A DNA stretch of 64,000 bases from Nereocystis luetkeana (lineage: Eukaryota; Sar; Phaeophyceae; Laminariales; Laminariaceae): the NCBI GenBank assembly GCA_031213475.1, contig JARUPZ010000003.1:12343580-12407579 (forward strand). Reading direction: 5' to 3'. Below, piece after piece: positions 29,851 to 59,590 of the stretch. The notes under the pieces were generated by a model, which ran no database searches, had not been told where the DNA came from, and worked only from the letters and a program-made list of their open reading frames with translations. Position 1 is the first letter of the stretch. Every line of letters begins with the position of its first letter. The position numbers and the translations under genes are program-made.

Positions 29851-30275
29851 GGGGGGGTGTCACAAGGATCACTACCCTGGGCTGGGTAATCATTCGATTT
29901 TTTACCCCTATAGCGCATTATTAGGCAATACCTTCACATCCTTCCCTGTCGTAAGTCTTTTTAGTCTCGCTTTTTTTGGTCTCACTTTCTTGCTGTTGAG
30001 ATACACCCCTGTTCATACCACCACTACAATAAACTGCCAGGCGGGTGTGAACAACAGAAGCCCTATATACCATACCATACGCGATAGACGGCTAAAAAAA
30101 CGGAAATTTAGTTGTAACCCCTTTCGGGCGTCATCACCATGTTTGGGCACAGATCGCCGTAAAAAAAAGCCGTTGGATTCGCACGCAAGGGTGATGTTTT
30201 CAGCGGTCGTTTTCTCAGCGGTCGTATTTTTATCGGCAACGAACGGACAGTAGCAGTAGTATTAATAGCAAATAA

Positions 30276-30545
30276 GGTTCATTCTTATCGGAGAGCGTTT
30301 CTTCCAAAACTTCTAAAATTTGGAAATAATCGGAGATATGTATCAATATACGGAGGCGTTCTGTCACTAATCGTGAAATTCTCCAGAACCAAAAATATCA
30401 AGTTCGTTAACATTCCAATATTTGGGGGAAAAAAACAGGAAAATATGGTAGGAAAAATTGGAAGATTGAAAAATTGCGCAAAAAAAATGTCGAAAAATTG
30501 GAAAAAAAAGCTCTCCCATAATGATGAGAATGACCCTAATAAGGG
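30276..30545 (+). mobile_element. MITE-C copy 2
   Basis: GTTCATTCTTATCGGAGAGC..AGCTCTCCCATAATGATGAG, with GGAGGCGTTCTGTCAC inside. It is followed at 30.6 kb by an ATTGGAATGGCATC..(TAA)n end also seen at 53.8 kb. Confidence 0.75.
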
Positions 30546-30808
30546 CGCCACGAAAAGTAAAAGCAAGCCTGCTGTTTTGCGGAAGGATACTCGGCTTCCA
30601 TTGGAATGGCATCTACGCTATATTGTCAGCAGGCCAGCATCATCATAATAATAATAATAATAATAACAATAATACCAGGTACGTTATATTTTCGGAAGGC
30701 TCTCTTCTCTGGCGACCAGACGTTTCCGAAAGCACCTTAATGTTGTTCGGTATTGATAATTGTGGCAACCTTCTCCTTCTGGGAAAAACGAGTGCTCGAA
30801 ACGATCGC

Positions 30809-30809
<1 letters not shown>

Positions 30810-30839
<30 letters not shown>
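30810..30839 (+). repeat. Poly(C) run of about 30
   Basis: Uninterrupted C homopolymer ending in CGTGCG. No poly(C)-family core precedes it, unlike the others. Confidence 0.9.
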
Positions 30840-30840
<1 letters not shown>

Positions 30841-31067
30841 TGCGAAAGAAACGCCTCTTTACGGTACTTGTAATTAGACTTAACTATACGTTTCTTTACT
30901 GTGCGGTACTGCTGTAAAAGGGCTGAGAATGCTCACGTTTGGCTCGACTTTTTTTGGGCAAAACGTTTCTTGAAAAACAAAACATGTTTTAATACTGAAA
31001 TTAGAGGTCTGTAGGCCACACAAGACCAGAAAATGAACCTGGACCCAAAATAAGACTTTGAAAAAAT

Positions 31068-31387
31068 ACGTATTGAAATCACTTTTACTTTCCAGCTTGA
31101 CTCGTAGGAGGTTTTCACCCACAGCGGTCTTCTGGACAAGCCGTGGTTTCAGGTGTCATGCCTTCTCCCCCCCGGTTCGTGGCTTCATTTTTATCGCACG
31201 TGGGGTTCAGCATTCCCACTGCTGGTCGATGTTCGTCGAATGTTGTAGCTAACTCACGACCTCGCGCTTTCCGCTGATCAATTTTTATGCAAGAAACATC
31301 CTGACGAGTATATGCACTCGGTGAGACTTGAACCCACGAAATTGATCTTTAGTAGGCACGCGGCCCACCTACCGAGCCACCGGCCGA
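31068..31387 (-). mobile_element. SINE-1 copy
   Basis: Tail side TCACTTTTACTTTCCAGC, body GTGCTTTCTCCCCCCC-type, head GTGAGACTTGAACCCACGAA..CACCTACCGAGCCACCGG. Confidence 0.8.
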
Positions 31388-31389
31388 GG

Positions 31390-33090
31390 TTTGGTAAGCT
31401 GTTGACTACCGTCCTTCATGCATAACCCACGTCACGCTATGAATAGCTCCAACCATTGTTTTTGATCCCTGTGGCCACCGTATCACACTGGGTGACAAGA
31501 TATCACACCCCCTCGGACGATTTTTAAAGCGGAGTTATTCGACAACGGGCAGGGCGTACTGAGTACGACGAGCGATGCGTCTGTGCAACTATCTCGACGA
31601 AATCTTCCCAGAGCCGACATTTTCGTTATGTGTGCCTGCCACCCCATGTTTTGGAGGAAACCGGGTCTGAAATTCGTCCGACCCAGGGGATGTGTTATCT
31701 CATCACCCAGTGTGATACTCGCACGGTATGGGGTTCATGTCGCGCTCTCCGTGCCGCACGACTCCTTGCATGGTAGCACTCGTACACCAACCATTGTATT
31801 GCCCTCCCGATCACGCAAGTTACCGTTGGGTGCTGAAACCGTCACCTTTTACGGACGGATTTTTTTCCACCCTCTGAAGAAGCCCCACATCAGTATTATT
31901 GGTATTGCGGGGGACCATATTAAATAGGACCTACGGCATATACAAAAACCTATATAGAACTACATACTTAGATCACAACCCCTGAGCGTGCTCGGTTGGT
32001 GCATCCCTGGCCTCTCAGAGCTCCCACGTCCAAACCGCCTCCTTTCATAACTTCCCGGACCTTTCCAGCAGTTCTGTGTTTTCTCGGTCATTTCTTCCTT
32101 TTTTCTTCTTTTGTTTCGTGTGCGTGCGTGTTCTCCGAACACGGCATCGCGGGAGGACCCGGCACCGTCGCGGGTGCCAGCGGGTGTTGGCGGGTAGAGG
32201 GGGGGTTGCAAGGAGCGCGGTCGCCGGTTTGGTGCCTAGGCGTCACGTGTGCCTCGAGACACGGGGGATGCATGAACGGGCTTTGTCTGGCTTCGATTTA
32301 TGATTTTGGATAGACTATGTACGAGTTTATAAAGGTCGTTCGGGAGGGCAAGATAATATTTAAGCGGTGCTTATTTTTGCGACCACTCTGAAGTTGAAAG
32401 AGGGAGGTGTGCAGTTTGAACACCAACGTTATCGAGCTGGCGAACGACGGCCACGGAGAGCACCGGGCTTCACGCGGGGCGGGCGACGGGGCTGATTGTG
32501 GCAGAGAGTGATAAAAGCTTTACCCGGACCGAATCGGTAGCGAGGTGGTCGCGAGAGGGGCGGGCGGCGTACGAGGCTGAGAGAGAAGCTCTTCTGTGCG
32601 ATTTTTCCTTTTCTTCTTTTCGACCGGATGTAAGGTGTTCCAATCAGGCAGAAAAATATTACACGAGAGGGGACAGGGATTTTTTTTCCTTTCCGAGTTT
32701 TCGGTTTCATTTTCATTGTTTTTGCTGCTGTGCTGTGCCGTGCTGTGCTTTCGCTTTCTTCGTACATACAATACAGACATAGAGCATATCGAAAGAAGAA
32801 AATATGTACAGACAGTAGTACCCTACCTGGGGTGTATTTACGTACGTACGACATCCGCGACGCGAAGCGTATATGTGGCATCCAAGCTAACGTCGGAGCT
32901 GTTTTTTCCTGAAGCATGGCGGCCGGACTCTTGGCATTATCAAGTCGCCGGTTTGCAATTACGATCCTTGAAAACACTAAAATCAATCGTGGACCTGTTT
33001 TCGCTTCGCATAATTTCATGTACTGTTTTCCTTCCTGAGCGAGCGTAGCGGGCGGCGTAGGCCGCCCGCGGAGCGAAGCGCCTTGAATTT
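31390..33090. other. Unassigned region; half MITE-A at 31904-31955
   Basis: 31.51-31.60 kb repeats part of the window's 315-400 segment. A left-half MITE-A (TTGCGGGGGACCATATTAAA) lies at 31904-31955. Plus frames at 32.43-32.60 kb (RTESVARWSREGRAAYEAER) and a start-like ATG at 32917 (MAAGLLALSSRRFAITILEN) are protein-like but could not be joined to anything. At 33047-33070 a GC hairpin (GCGGGCGGC-GTAG-GCCGCCCGC) occurs. Confidence 0.25.
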
Positions 33091-33092
33091 CC

Positions 33093-33139
33093 CTATTTTT
33101 ACTAATACTATTAGGTCATATTTACTGTGGCCCCTCGTA
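33093..33139 (+). mobile_element. MITE-A right half
   Basis: TATTTTTACTAATACTATTA..GTGGCCCCTCGTAA; the left half is absent. Confidence 0.6.
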
Positions 33140-33216
33140 ATAGTCTCTCCCCAAACATGCAGGGGGCGGGTGTCGTGGTTATCATGGTATCCCCGTATGA
33201 TCCCCTGTCCCCTCAG

Positions 33217-33325
33217 TTGTTGAGGTGGCGCGTTTCAAGATGAAACACGGAGAGCAAATACTGACCGGTTTATATTTGCTCCCGCCCGCTGTTCGTAACT
33301 CTCTCGGACTACTGCGATATACCTG
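33217..33325 (+). CDS. Candidate exon upstream of the EF-hand gene
   Basis: Strong acceptor CCTGTCCCCTCAG, 35 full codons, donor ACCTG|GTAGTA (part of a TACCTGGTA motif). It reads VEVARFKMKHGEQILTGLYL, LPPAVRNSLGLLRYT. It leaves two bases, whereas the first EF-hand exon needs one, so at least one exon would have to lie between if they belong to the same gene. Function unknown. Confidence 0.3.
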
Positions 33326-33452
33326 GTAGTACGTTGCGTGGCAACAACCTATATAAGACGTCAAACTGTGAGCGATCGAGAGCGTCTCTTGTGGCAGCTC
33401 TCAACCTGCATGCAGTAAGTCGGCCTTGCCCCCTGCTGCGCCCATGCAACCT

Positions 33453-33568
33453 GGTACCTAAACCTCCCCCTGGACATTAATGTTACGATATTATGTAGAG
33501 GCGTAAAGGCTCGCGTACTTGTACCATAAAGGTCGTAGCATCGAGGTCCAGGGGGAGGTTTAGGCACC
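33453..33568 (+). repeat. Long hairpin: 23-bp arms, 70-nt loop
   Basis: Arm 1 at 33453-33475 (CCTAAACCTCCCCCTGGAC core) and arm 2 at 33546-33568 (GTCCAGGGGGAGGTTTAGG core) are perfect complements over 19 bp, with one mismatch in 23. It could be a small-RNA precursor or a relic MITE; nothing decides between these. Confidence 0.75.
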
Positions 33569-33639
33569 AGTATACCGGTTATTTTCTTTTAGGAAGTGGC
33601 AAACTGTACCCACCCATGATGCGTATCCCCCCTCCCGCA

Positions 33640-34170
33640 GTATTCTACCAGGTAGGGTATAATATACCACCCCATGTTCCTATGGTATGTTATACCCGCC
33701 CCCGCCCTTAAAGGGGGGTACAAAAATGGAATATATACATGGGGGGGGGGGGGGGGGGTACTCATTATCATGCATACGACTACGGCCATGCATGATAATG
33801 AGTACACCCCCCCCCCCCCATGTGTGTATGATACTGTGTACCCCCCCTCAAGTACGCATGGTATGTTATACCCGCCCCCGCCCCCCCTGTAAGGGGGGTA
33901 CAAAAATGGAATATATACATGGGGGATGGGGGGGGGGTACTCATTATCATGCATACGACCCCCCCCCCATGTATGATAATGAGTACACCCCCCCCCCCCA
34001 TGTGTGTATGATACTGTGTACCCCCCCTCAAGTATGCATGGTATGTTGTACCCCCCCCCCCCCCCCCATCACGTACGTACGTATGTATGTATGTAAGCAT
34101 GTATGTACGTGTCATTTTGTACCCCCCCCCCCCTAAGATAATGAGTACCCCCCCCCCCCCCATGAATGCA
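33640..34170 (+). repeat. Three tandem units of about 175 bp with poly(G)/poly(C) hairpins
   Basis: Units start near 33683, 33857 and 34039 at TGGTATGTTATACCCGCCCC. Each contains G-run TACTCATTATCATGCATAC and its inverse CATGCATGATAATGAGTAC C-run, so each forms a long hairpin. It includes the end of the poly(C)-family repeat (ACTACGGCCATGCATGA). Confidence 0.8.
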
Positions 34171-34244
34171 CCGTAGAAAATGAAATCACATGTTGATTGC
34201 ACCACGTAAGTCGTGGCGATGCATGAATGAATGAATGCATTCAG

Positions 34245-52726
<18,482 letters not shown>

Positions 52727-52729
52727 AAC

Positions 52730-53400
52730 CACGCCATGTGATACTCTTGGTATACCTTTTTCTTTTTTTTTTTGGGGGGGGGGGGGGGCGAGGACGGTGG
52801 AACGGCTATAGAACAAAGAGAAACGACCGGAATCGCAGCGATACGGCTGCGAGACAAACCGAATAAACGGCTGGGTACAACAGAGAAACGCCTGCTATAC
52901 AGTGAAAACTGCTGACCACAGCGAAACGGCTACTACTTACCTAGCACAGCGAAACGGCAGGAAAACTACTGCGTGAGAACAAAAAACGTACCACCATGCG
53001 AAACGGCGTCGATCGCGCATCGGGGGTACAAAACCCGCAAGGGAATCTCACCATAGCACGCTCTGGGGCTATAAGCCACCAGGTGTATAGGAGACCCCAT
53101 CTTTGAGGGTGCGTCAAGGTCTCTTTCGGCCTCGAAGTGCCTATTTTTACTGTTTTTAGTGTAGGGGCGGTCAATCAAGGGGGTCAAAGCGCGATCTCTT
53201 TTTTTTTTAGTAATTAATTACCAGGTACCTGGTACCATATTCAGTACTTTTTTCCGAGCTCCACAAGCCGCCGGGGAAAGCACGAGAGCACATGCATATA
53301 TGATACCTGGTACATGATACTGCTCGTACCAAACACCACCACGGACAGGAAGCCGGCAGGGACACCCCCCTCCCCCCCCCCCCCCCCCCCCCCCCCCGCC
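52730..53400. other. 3' flank of the EF-hand/CNB gene; no gene
   Basis: Scattered GCGAAACGGC units at 52.8-53.0 kb, one stray 72-bp unit, paired TACCAGGTACCTGGTA at 53219-53234 and another motif at 53304. Confidence 0.4.
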
Positions 53401-53404
53401 GCCT

Positions 53405-53535
53405 CCCATCCCCCCTGGGAGTATAGGAACGGTGGTCCGCCCCGAAAGGGATGCGTGGTAAATGGTCACACAACTACTACTTACTGTGAGGCAAGCAGCA
53501 AATTACGTACGCCCCCGACCCCCCCCCCCCTTTCC
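53405..53535 (+). mobile_element. LINE-B 3' end with poly(C) tail
   Basis: GGGAGTATAGGAACGGTGGT, CCGAAAGGGATGCGTGGTAA, GGCAAGCAGCAAATTACGTA then C-run at 53518-53530. Confidence 0.65.
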
Positions 53536-53845
53536 CCTCCCTCGCATCCAATAAAGTAGAACCCCACGTGGCACCTGGCACCAGCTGCGTGGCACACTAC
53601 CACTGTTGTTGGCCTACTGGCAGTTTAACGAGTACTCGATTTTTGTTTTTTATTTTCCATCTCATGTTTTTTATTTTTTTATTTATAATTTTAGTTTCCA
53701 TCCCATTTACAATCATCGCCCTTACTTTCTGTCGTTCCTAATACTACTAATAATGTACGAGGAATGCTGAAGATTTACGGAAGGATCTTCGGTTTAGATT
53801 GGAATGGCATCCACGCTACGTATATAGTCGGAAGGCAAGCTTATG

Positions 53846-53847
<2 letters not shown>

Positions 53848-53913
<66 letters not shown>

Positions 53914-53962
53914 AAGAAGAAGAAGAAGAAGAAGAAGAAGAAGAAGAAGAAGAAGAAGAATA
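53848..53962 (+). repeat. (TAA)n(GAA)n compound microsatellite
   Basis: About 13 TAA then about 25 GAA units, after a GGAATGGCATCCACGCTACG block also seen at 30.6 kb. Confidence 0.9.
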
Positions 53963-54240
53963 TGATTAATACTCGTGACTAAGATCCGGTGTCACAAAGT
54001 TATATAGGCTTTTCTTCTCCCTCCCCTCCACTATACGGCTCGTTCGTGCCTCCCATTTTTATCGCGAGAACACTTCGGCCCCTTCCCTTTTTTTCCCCTC
54101 GGCGAGTCGCATATCGCATCGAATTTAGACTTGGTGCATGGGTTTCCTTTTGTTTCCGAGGTTTTCTTCTTTCGGGAAAGTTATGAGTGACCCATGTTGA
54201 AGATCATGTTGCACATTGTCGGATGGCAAGAGAAATAATA

Positions 54241-54353
54241 TTACGGGGGACCATTGTTAATAGCACCAATTATTGTCGGTAAAAAACAGCTAATATATAG
54301 GCTTTATTTTGTGTGCACCGTAGGTCTTATTAACCATGTATGGCCCCCCGTAA
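54241..54353 (-). mobile_element. MITE-A inserted in an R100 repeat
   Basis: TA duplications at 54239-54240 and 54354-54355; the left flank is GGATGGCAAGAGAAATAATA of R100. Confidence 0.85.
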
Positions 54354-54639
54354 TAGGCGCTCTCTCTGCACTGCAGTTGATTCCGTTTTTTTCATGTATT
54401 TTCGTATTTTTGCAAAATAAACTCAACAGTCCAACCCACGTGGGATTCGAACTTCAGCATCGACTCTTTCTTGCCTAAAACAGTGGAGGGAACCGACATT
54501 ATGCCACACCGGTGCGATCGTACAAGGCACCATCATCATCTGTTCGTACTATATTCGCCCTGCCTCTCCAGGTATATGTACCCCCCCTGGGGCAGCCCAT
54601 GCGCGGGGTCACAAAGCGGGCACTCCCCACCCCTTCCCG

Positions 54640-54930
54640 CGACGGCCAATATGGAATGCCTTCATGTTGTAAGGATTGTACCCTGCGCTGTGGGCAACCG
54701 ATCGGTCTCTTATACCCCTGTAGCTCGGCAGGTAATTATTAATAATACCTTCACATTTGACGTCGTCGAGGACACGGGTTCGAATCTCGCGTAGAGCATT
54801 TCTTTTGTACGTAGAAACGCTTTCTGCGCGTGCGTCGCTCAAAACATATCTCCCTGGTTCCCCAGGTAGGTATTGAAGCGAAACCGGTAGGTCAGCGTGC
54901 ACGGCCTTGCACGGTACCGGTGTCCCAAAC
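54640..54930 (+). mobile_element. SINE-2 copy
   Basis: GTAGCTCGGCAGGTAATTAT (A-box), ACACGGGTTCGAATCTCGCG (B-box), TTTCTGCGCGTGCGTCGCTC body. Confidence 0.75.
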
Positions 54931-55161
54931 ATCCCGCCGTTCAGTTCAGAGGAGCCGAGAGAGAGTGTTACCAACCGGTTTCCGAGTGCTATTACAATGC
55001 AAAGGAGAGCTGCATGGCATTGATTGGTGCAACATGATCGATCCTACCCGTAAAATACTGCTGGGCGTTTACACTGGTCTTGGGAGAAGATTCAAAACAC
55101 GAAGTAAAGTTATCCTGGTTTCTGATCACCGCCATCTATCTCTTGATGCCAGAGAGGTTAA

Positions 55162-55260
55162 CCCTTTCAGGGCTGCAGTCCCGTTTTGGGGACAATTGGG
55201 GAAAAATTACTTGGAATTTGAGTGGTTCGTCCCCAAAACGGGACTGCAGTTCTAAAAGGG
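55162..55260 (+). mobile_element. MITE-B copy with TTAA duplication
   Basis: CCCTTTCAGGGCTGCAGTCC..GGACTGCAGTTCTAAAAGGG, TTAA at 55158-55161 and 55261-55264. Confidence 0.9.
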
Positions 55261-55712
55261 TTAAAAGGGCGCTTTCTGCTGTCAATATGCTGCACACAAG
55301 AACTTGAGATACGTTGGCCTTTCTTGCTCGTTCCTGGAGATGGGGGCATAATATGGATGTACATACATGCCCATCGTGCTGTGCAAACGAATACCAGGTA
55401 CCTTCTAGCATATACCAGACATTAGGTACGAACATTCAACGCGAGGACAAAAACTAAGGCAAGAAGAGCCGATAGCATCATATAGATGTATTTGTAGATT
55501 TATTATTCCCCTTGCCATCCGACAATGTGCAGCATGATCTTCAACATTGATCACTCATAACTTTCCCGAAAAAATAGATTTATTAATGTGTGTTGATGGT
55601 CGGCGATCATCACTGCTGCTGTCGTTTTTTTTTGTTTTTTTTTTATCCTCCGACGGATTGGTAAAAATAAAGCTTAAGCTCACCATATGGTTATACTTCC
55701 TCCTTTCGACAA

Positions 55713-57043
55713 TCACATCATAGCACGCACTGTCCTCCGCTTGTGGTACCCGCTGATCACCTTAATAAACGCGAACGGGTTGTCCGAGTACCCGGGTTTC
55801 GGGTCGGGTACTCGCCGAGGTACACCTCTGCAGTGTCGCCGTATATCATCATAATACACCTGGTACAGTGTACGAAATCCGTGCCATCATACCGCGCATG
55901 TATACCGTACCGAACGCTACTGCGGCTTTGCCATGCTTTTCTTCTCTTCTCGTTCTCGCCCAATCGGCCCTCCTTCTTGATTGAGCTGCTATTACGGGGG
56001 ACCCTAGTTAACAGGACCTATGGTGTACATAAAAACCTATATGTTTAACCATTTTTACTAACAAAATTTGGTCCTGTTAACTATGGCCCCCCGTAATACT
56101 ATTTCACAGGATACCATACGAGGTACAGAGTAGTAACAGAGTAGCAGCAGACATAAACGCCATAATAAACCCTACGAGCTCCAACGAGCGTACGTGCGCG
56201 CCGCGCATACCGTACGATAACACGCAAGAAGAAGAAAAGAAAACAAGCGCCTCTTTCCTAGGATGATTTTCCGCGCCGATTTTTTCCAAATCAAGGAGGG
56301 CCGGGCGCACACACCAAAAATCGGTGGCCTTGGAAACGTATCGTCGAGATCTTTGCCAAAATAAATAGATAGAAGCTGCTGCTCTGGAAATATATCGTCC
56401 CAGAGATTTGATTGCCATAGATAGAAGTGATGCATCTCTGTTAGCGTACGCGCCGTTTCCATTGTCCGGGAAATCAGCCTGCCAATTCGTCCGTGTTTGT
56501 TTATCTCAAGTGTTACGCGGTATACCTGGCGTACAACAGGCCAAGGTATCGCCAGCCCAGCCTGTCTCTCACCGCTACGTGTGCACTGGCCGCATTCGGG
56601 ATGTACGTGACCCAAAAAACAATACCGGTATAAAAAAAAAGAACACCTCGCGACGTACTTACCAGCTTACTGACTTGATGGGCACACATAGAATGCGACC
56701 CCAAAGCGATACGTAAGATAAACAAAAAACACACACACACACACCTCGCGACCTACTCAGGTACACGCATCAAGTTGCAACGTCAATTCCCACCACCGCC
56801 AAAAAAAACGTGAAAACCAGAGCGTGTAGTGCCTGCAAAATCATACCACTCTTGTCGGAAATATAGGGATCGTTTAGACATTAATATCAACATCAAGCGT
56901 TCCTTATATTCACGACCACACAGCGGCACGCGAGTTCAGGGGCCCTATCCTACTGTATACCTACCAGGGATTAAGATCTGCGTGCCCGCCGTCTTCCCAT
57001 TGGCCAACACATTTTAAAGGGATCGTTCGATTGGTCGAAAACC
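55713..57043 (-). CDS. Probable multi-exon orphan gene (5' end not found)
   Basis: Exons in transcription order: 56965-57043, 56526-56585, 56313-56478, 55860-55975, 55713-55827. Phases agree and give about 177 residues to TGA. Pieces: FSTNRTIPLKCVGQWEDGGH, AHVAVRDRLGWRYLGLLYA, METARTLTEMHHFYLWQSNL, WDDIFPEQQLLSIYFGKDLD, DTFPRPPIFG, KEGRLGENEKRRKAWQSRSS, YDGTDFVHCT, DPKPGYSDNPFAFIKVISGY, HKRRTVRAMM. Family not recognised. Caveats: the exon at 56313-56478 has two possible donors (TTTG|GTGTGT or GGT|GTGTGC), and the two last exons are also open in another frame, so the C-terminal half is less sure. A MITE-A fills the intron directly before the 55860-55975 exon. Confidence 0.45.
55992..56096 (+). 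mobile_element. MITE-A at an intron edge
   Basis: TA duplications at 55990-55991 and 56097-56098. On the minus strand its end GGGTCCCCCGTAATAG-CAG lies 10-16 bases before the next exon, so it may supply the pyrimidine tract. Confidence 0.85.
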
Positions 57044-57049
57044 CTGCTG

Positions 57050-57415
57050 TGGAGTTGTAATCCTCTTCTCTCTACTCTGTTGTTGTACCCATATACTCGT
57101 ACGCTGCTCAGGAAGGCAATCTACCATCAAAACCTGCTTTCGCGCGACGGGGTTCTCGAAATGAAAATACACACTAAACAATACAAGGCTCTCGTCGTTT
57201 CTCGGCTACCTGCGGGTACCTCTTCCTCTATCATACAGTAATCATCGGTCTTTTATTTGCCTCTCGCTAAACGGCTGGAAAGGACAAAGCGAAACGGCAG
57301 GGAAAAACAAATGACGTCAACATCCACGGCCAATTTGAACGTCGAACTACCGTTTACGAGCCCTTCCCTCCCTCCCTCCCTCCCTCCCAAAGACGTCAGT
57401 TTACGGTACTTTTTC
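57050..57415. other. Upstream flank of the minus-strand orphan gene
   Basis: Possible small minus-strand exon near 57140-57160 after TTTTCATTTCGAG, not secured. CCCTCCCTCC run at 57365-57389. Confidence 0.2.
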
Positions 57416-57419
57416 CTCT

Positions 57420-57640
57420 TTGACATGACGGACAGCCGTCAAGCAACACTAAAAATAGCACATCAAGTGTCAAGAGGCCTTGACGGGTAGCCGTCAAGGG
57501 ACTTCCCAGCAGTACCAGTAAGTGTCAAGAGGACTTGACGGACAGCCGTCAAGAACGTTCCCACACCAAAAATAGCATATTCCGTGTCAAGGGAGGGTTG
57601 ACGGGTCAAAACTAGCAGCAGACCGTCAACCGGCGCATTT
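57420..57640. repeat. Tandem hairpin repeat (TTGACGG..CCGTCAA)
   Basis: Three units of about 75-85 bp with GTGTCAAGAGG(C/A)CTTGACGG and AGCCGTCAAG; each TTGACGG..CCGTCAA pair is a hairpin with a short loop, joined by ACACCAAAAATAGCA spacers. Confidence 0.8.
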
Positions 57641-57939
57641 GCTCCCTTTCCCCCCCGCCTCCCGCGAAACAAAAGCACAACGAAAACGCCAACAAAACAA
57701 ACGAACACCACACACCTACCAGGTACATATTTTCGATATTATTATACAAAACGAGCGCCACCTCATGATCATCGTCGGGAAACACCTATTATGCCTGATA
57801 CCTGACACCAGGTATACCGCACCGCCTTTCGCCGAGGGACGAGCGGCTTGCTTCCGAAGCAAATCGGAGCTATTGGCTATACCTAGTCAATGTTAACCCT
57901 GTGAGCAAAACCGCCATCCGCACGGCACACACCATACAC

Positions 57940-58400
57940 CACGCACCACACACGCACAGCAGGTGTCATCTCGACACGCGTGCCGCCGCCGCTGCTGCTG
58001 CTGCGGCTGCATCCACACCACACACACACGAAGTAGCGTGTGCCATCTCAGCACGCGCGCCGCAGCACGCGCGCCGCTGCTGCTGCCGCTGCTGCTGCTA
58101 CATGCACCGCATACGCATAGCGTGTGCCGTCGTTAACACGCGCACCGCCGCCGCCGCTGTTGCTGCTACTACCCCTTGCTACACGCACAGCACGCACACA
58201 TAGCGTGTGTCATGTCGGCACGCGCACCGCCGCCGCCGCCACCGCTGCTGCTTCTACACGTACAGCGCACGGCATACCCACATAAACAGCGCGCATATAC
58301 GTCAGCACGCGCGCCGCCGCTGCCGCTGCTTCCTAAACAGCGCGCATATACGTCAGCAAGCGCGCCGCCGCTGCCGCTGCTTCCACAAGCACAGCACACA
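57940..58400 (+). repeat. GC-rich GCCGCTGCTGC minisatellite
   Basis: Six or more units of 50-60 bp: CAGCACGCGCGCCGC, GCTGCTGCCGCTGCTGC, then CACACGCACAGC/CATACGC. Open frames (Ala, Cys or Arg runs) follow from the repeat. Confidence 0.8.
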
Positions 58401-58895
58401 GCGCTAGAACATCGCGCGGACCACTACTATATACCGATGGCCGTATAGCATGTGCGGGAGGGAAGGACAATAAACGGGCGGCGCTCCTCAATGGCGGGCC
58501 CGACTGCCTGCCCCCTCTCTGCGCCCAAGACAACGCATCAGAGGCTGTTTGCCGCGGAAAAAGGCGGACTGCCGTTAGGTCCCTGTGTCGGTCTTAACAT
58601 CCAGTATCCACAACACAAACCTCATCACCGCCGATCCCTCTTGCTCCTGTATTGTCGTGTGCATTTACATTGGGCAAGGGTTATGGTGCAAAACACGACA
58701 GGCAGAGACAGACAGAGCGGGCGAAAAAAGGCAGATTATTAGACCTACATAGATGCCAACGGAAACGCGAAAGCCCAAAAGATTTTCTTCAAAGATATTG
58801 CGTTCACAGAACAGCCGAAATTTTCCTCGTACCGCCGCTGAGGGAAAAACAAAATGGTTTCGTTTTTTTTTTTTTTTTTCTTGCCCCCCAACGGC

Positions 58896-59590
58896 TGCAG
58901 GCGGCGCAATTTGTGTTTTTCTGGTTGCAAATTGTCAACACACTGATAGAAACCAGCTCGTGCGAAGATCGACGCTCGATCTCGACGTAAGACTCAGCCC
59001 ACGGCCAACCCGCTCGGTGTCCGGCCAGGCCAACGAATACAGATGACGGCCTCGAAGATATATCAGGTGGATCCATGGTCTAGGGGGCGAGAGCTTGCCG
59101 GCGGCGTCCTACGGTATCCTCCCAAACCTGAAAAAAAGACTATTTTTTGCCATTCGAGACGGATGAAGAAGTTTTGTCTTCTGTTTTGTGCACACCAGCG
59201 GCCAATTTGTTTTTTGTCATACGCCTGGTCAGCTCCCGCCACATGACACACCGGCCATGGTGTGAAGACGGTGACCCTAGGGTGGGTCGGAGCCCCTAAC
59301 GAACGCACTCTGTTCAGAATTCACGACGCAGTCGTTGGTTTCGTCGATCGATGTCTGTCAAGGACTCGGAATCTCGCCGCTTCGACCCAAAGATCGGCCT
59401 GAGTTTTTCTCAAGCCGATGTTGGCCCAACATCGGCCCCAGATTTACTATTTTCGGGCTTTTCCAAACGTGTGGGATATTTTTTTTCTAAACGTGCCCAC
59501 AGGAAGCGTGTTCTAAAAAAAATCTGGAGGGTATGTTCGAAGTTCAAACTTTTCATTGATATTTATCGCTTTCCCATTGGCACAGGTCTT
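58896..59590 (+). repeat. 700-bp dispersed duplication, copy 1
   Basis: Matches 61866-62575 along its whole length: GGCTGCAGGCGGCGCA, CCACGGCCAACCCG, CATTCGAGACGGAT, AGGGTGGGTCGGA, GGACTCGGAATCTCGCCGCT. One short frame (TVTLGWVGAPNERT) is similar in both copies, but differences fall about equally on silent and non-silent sites, so no selection is evident. Confidence 0.75.
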
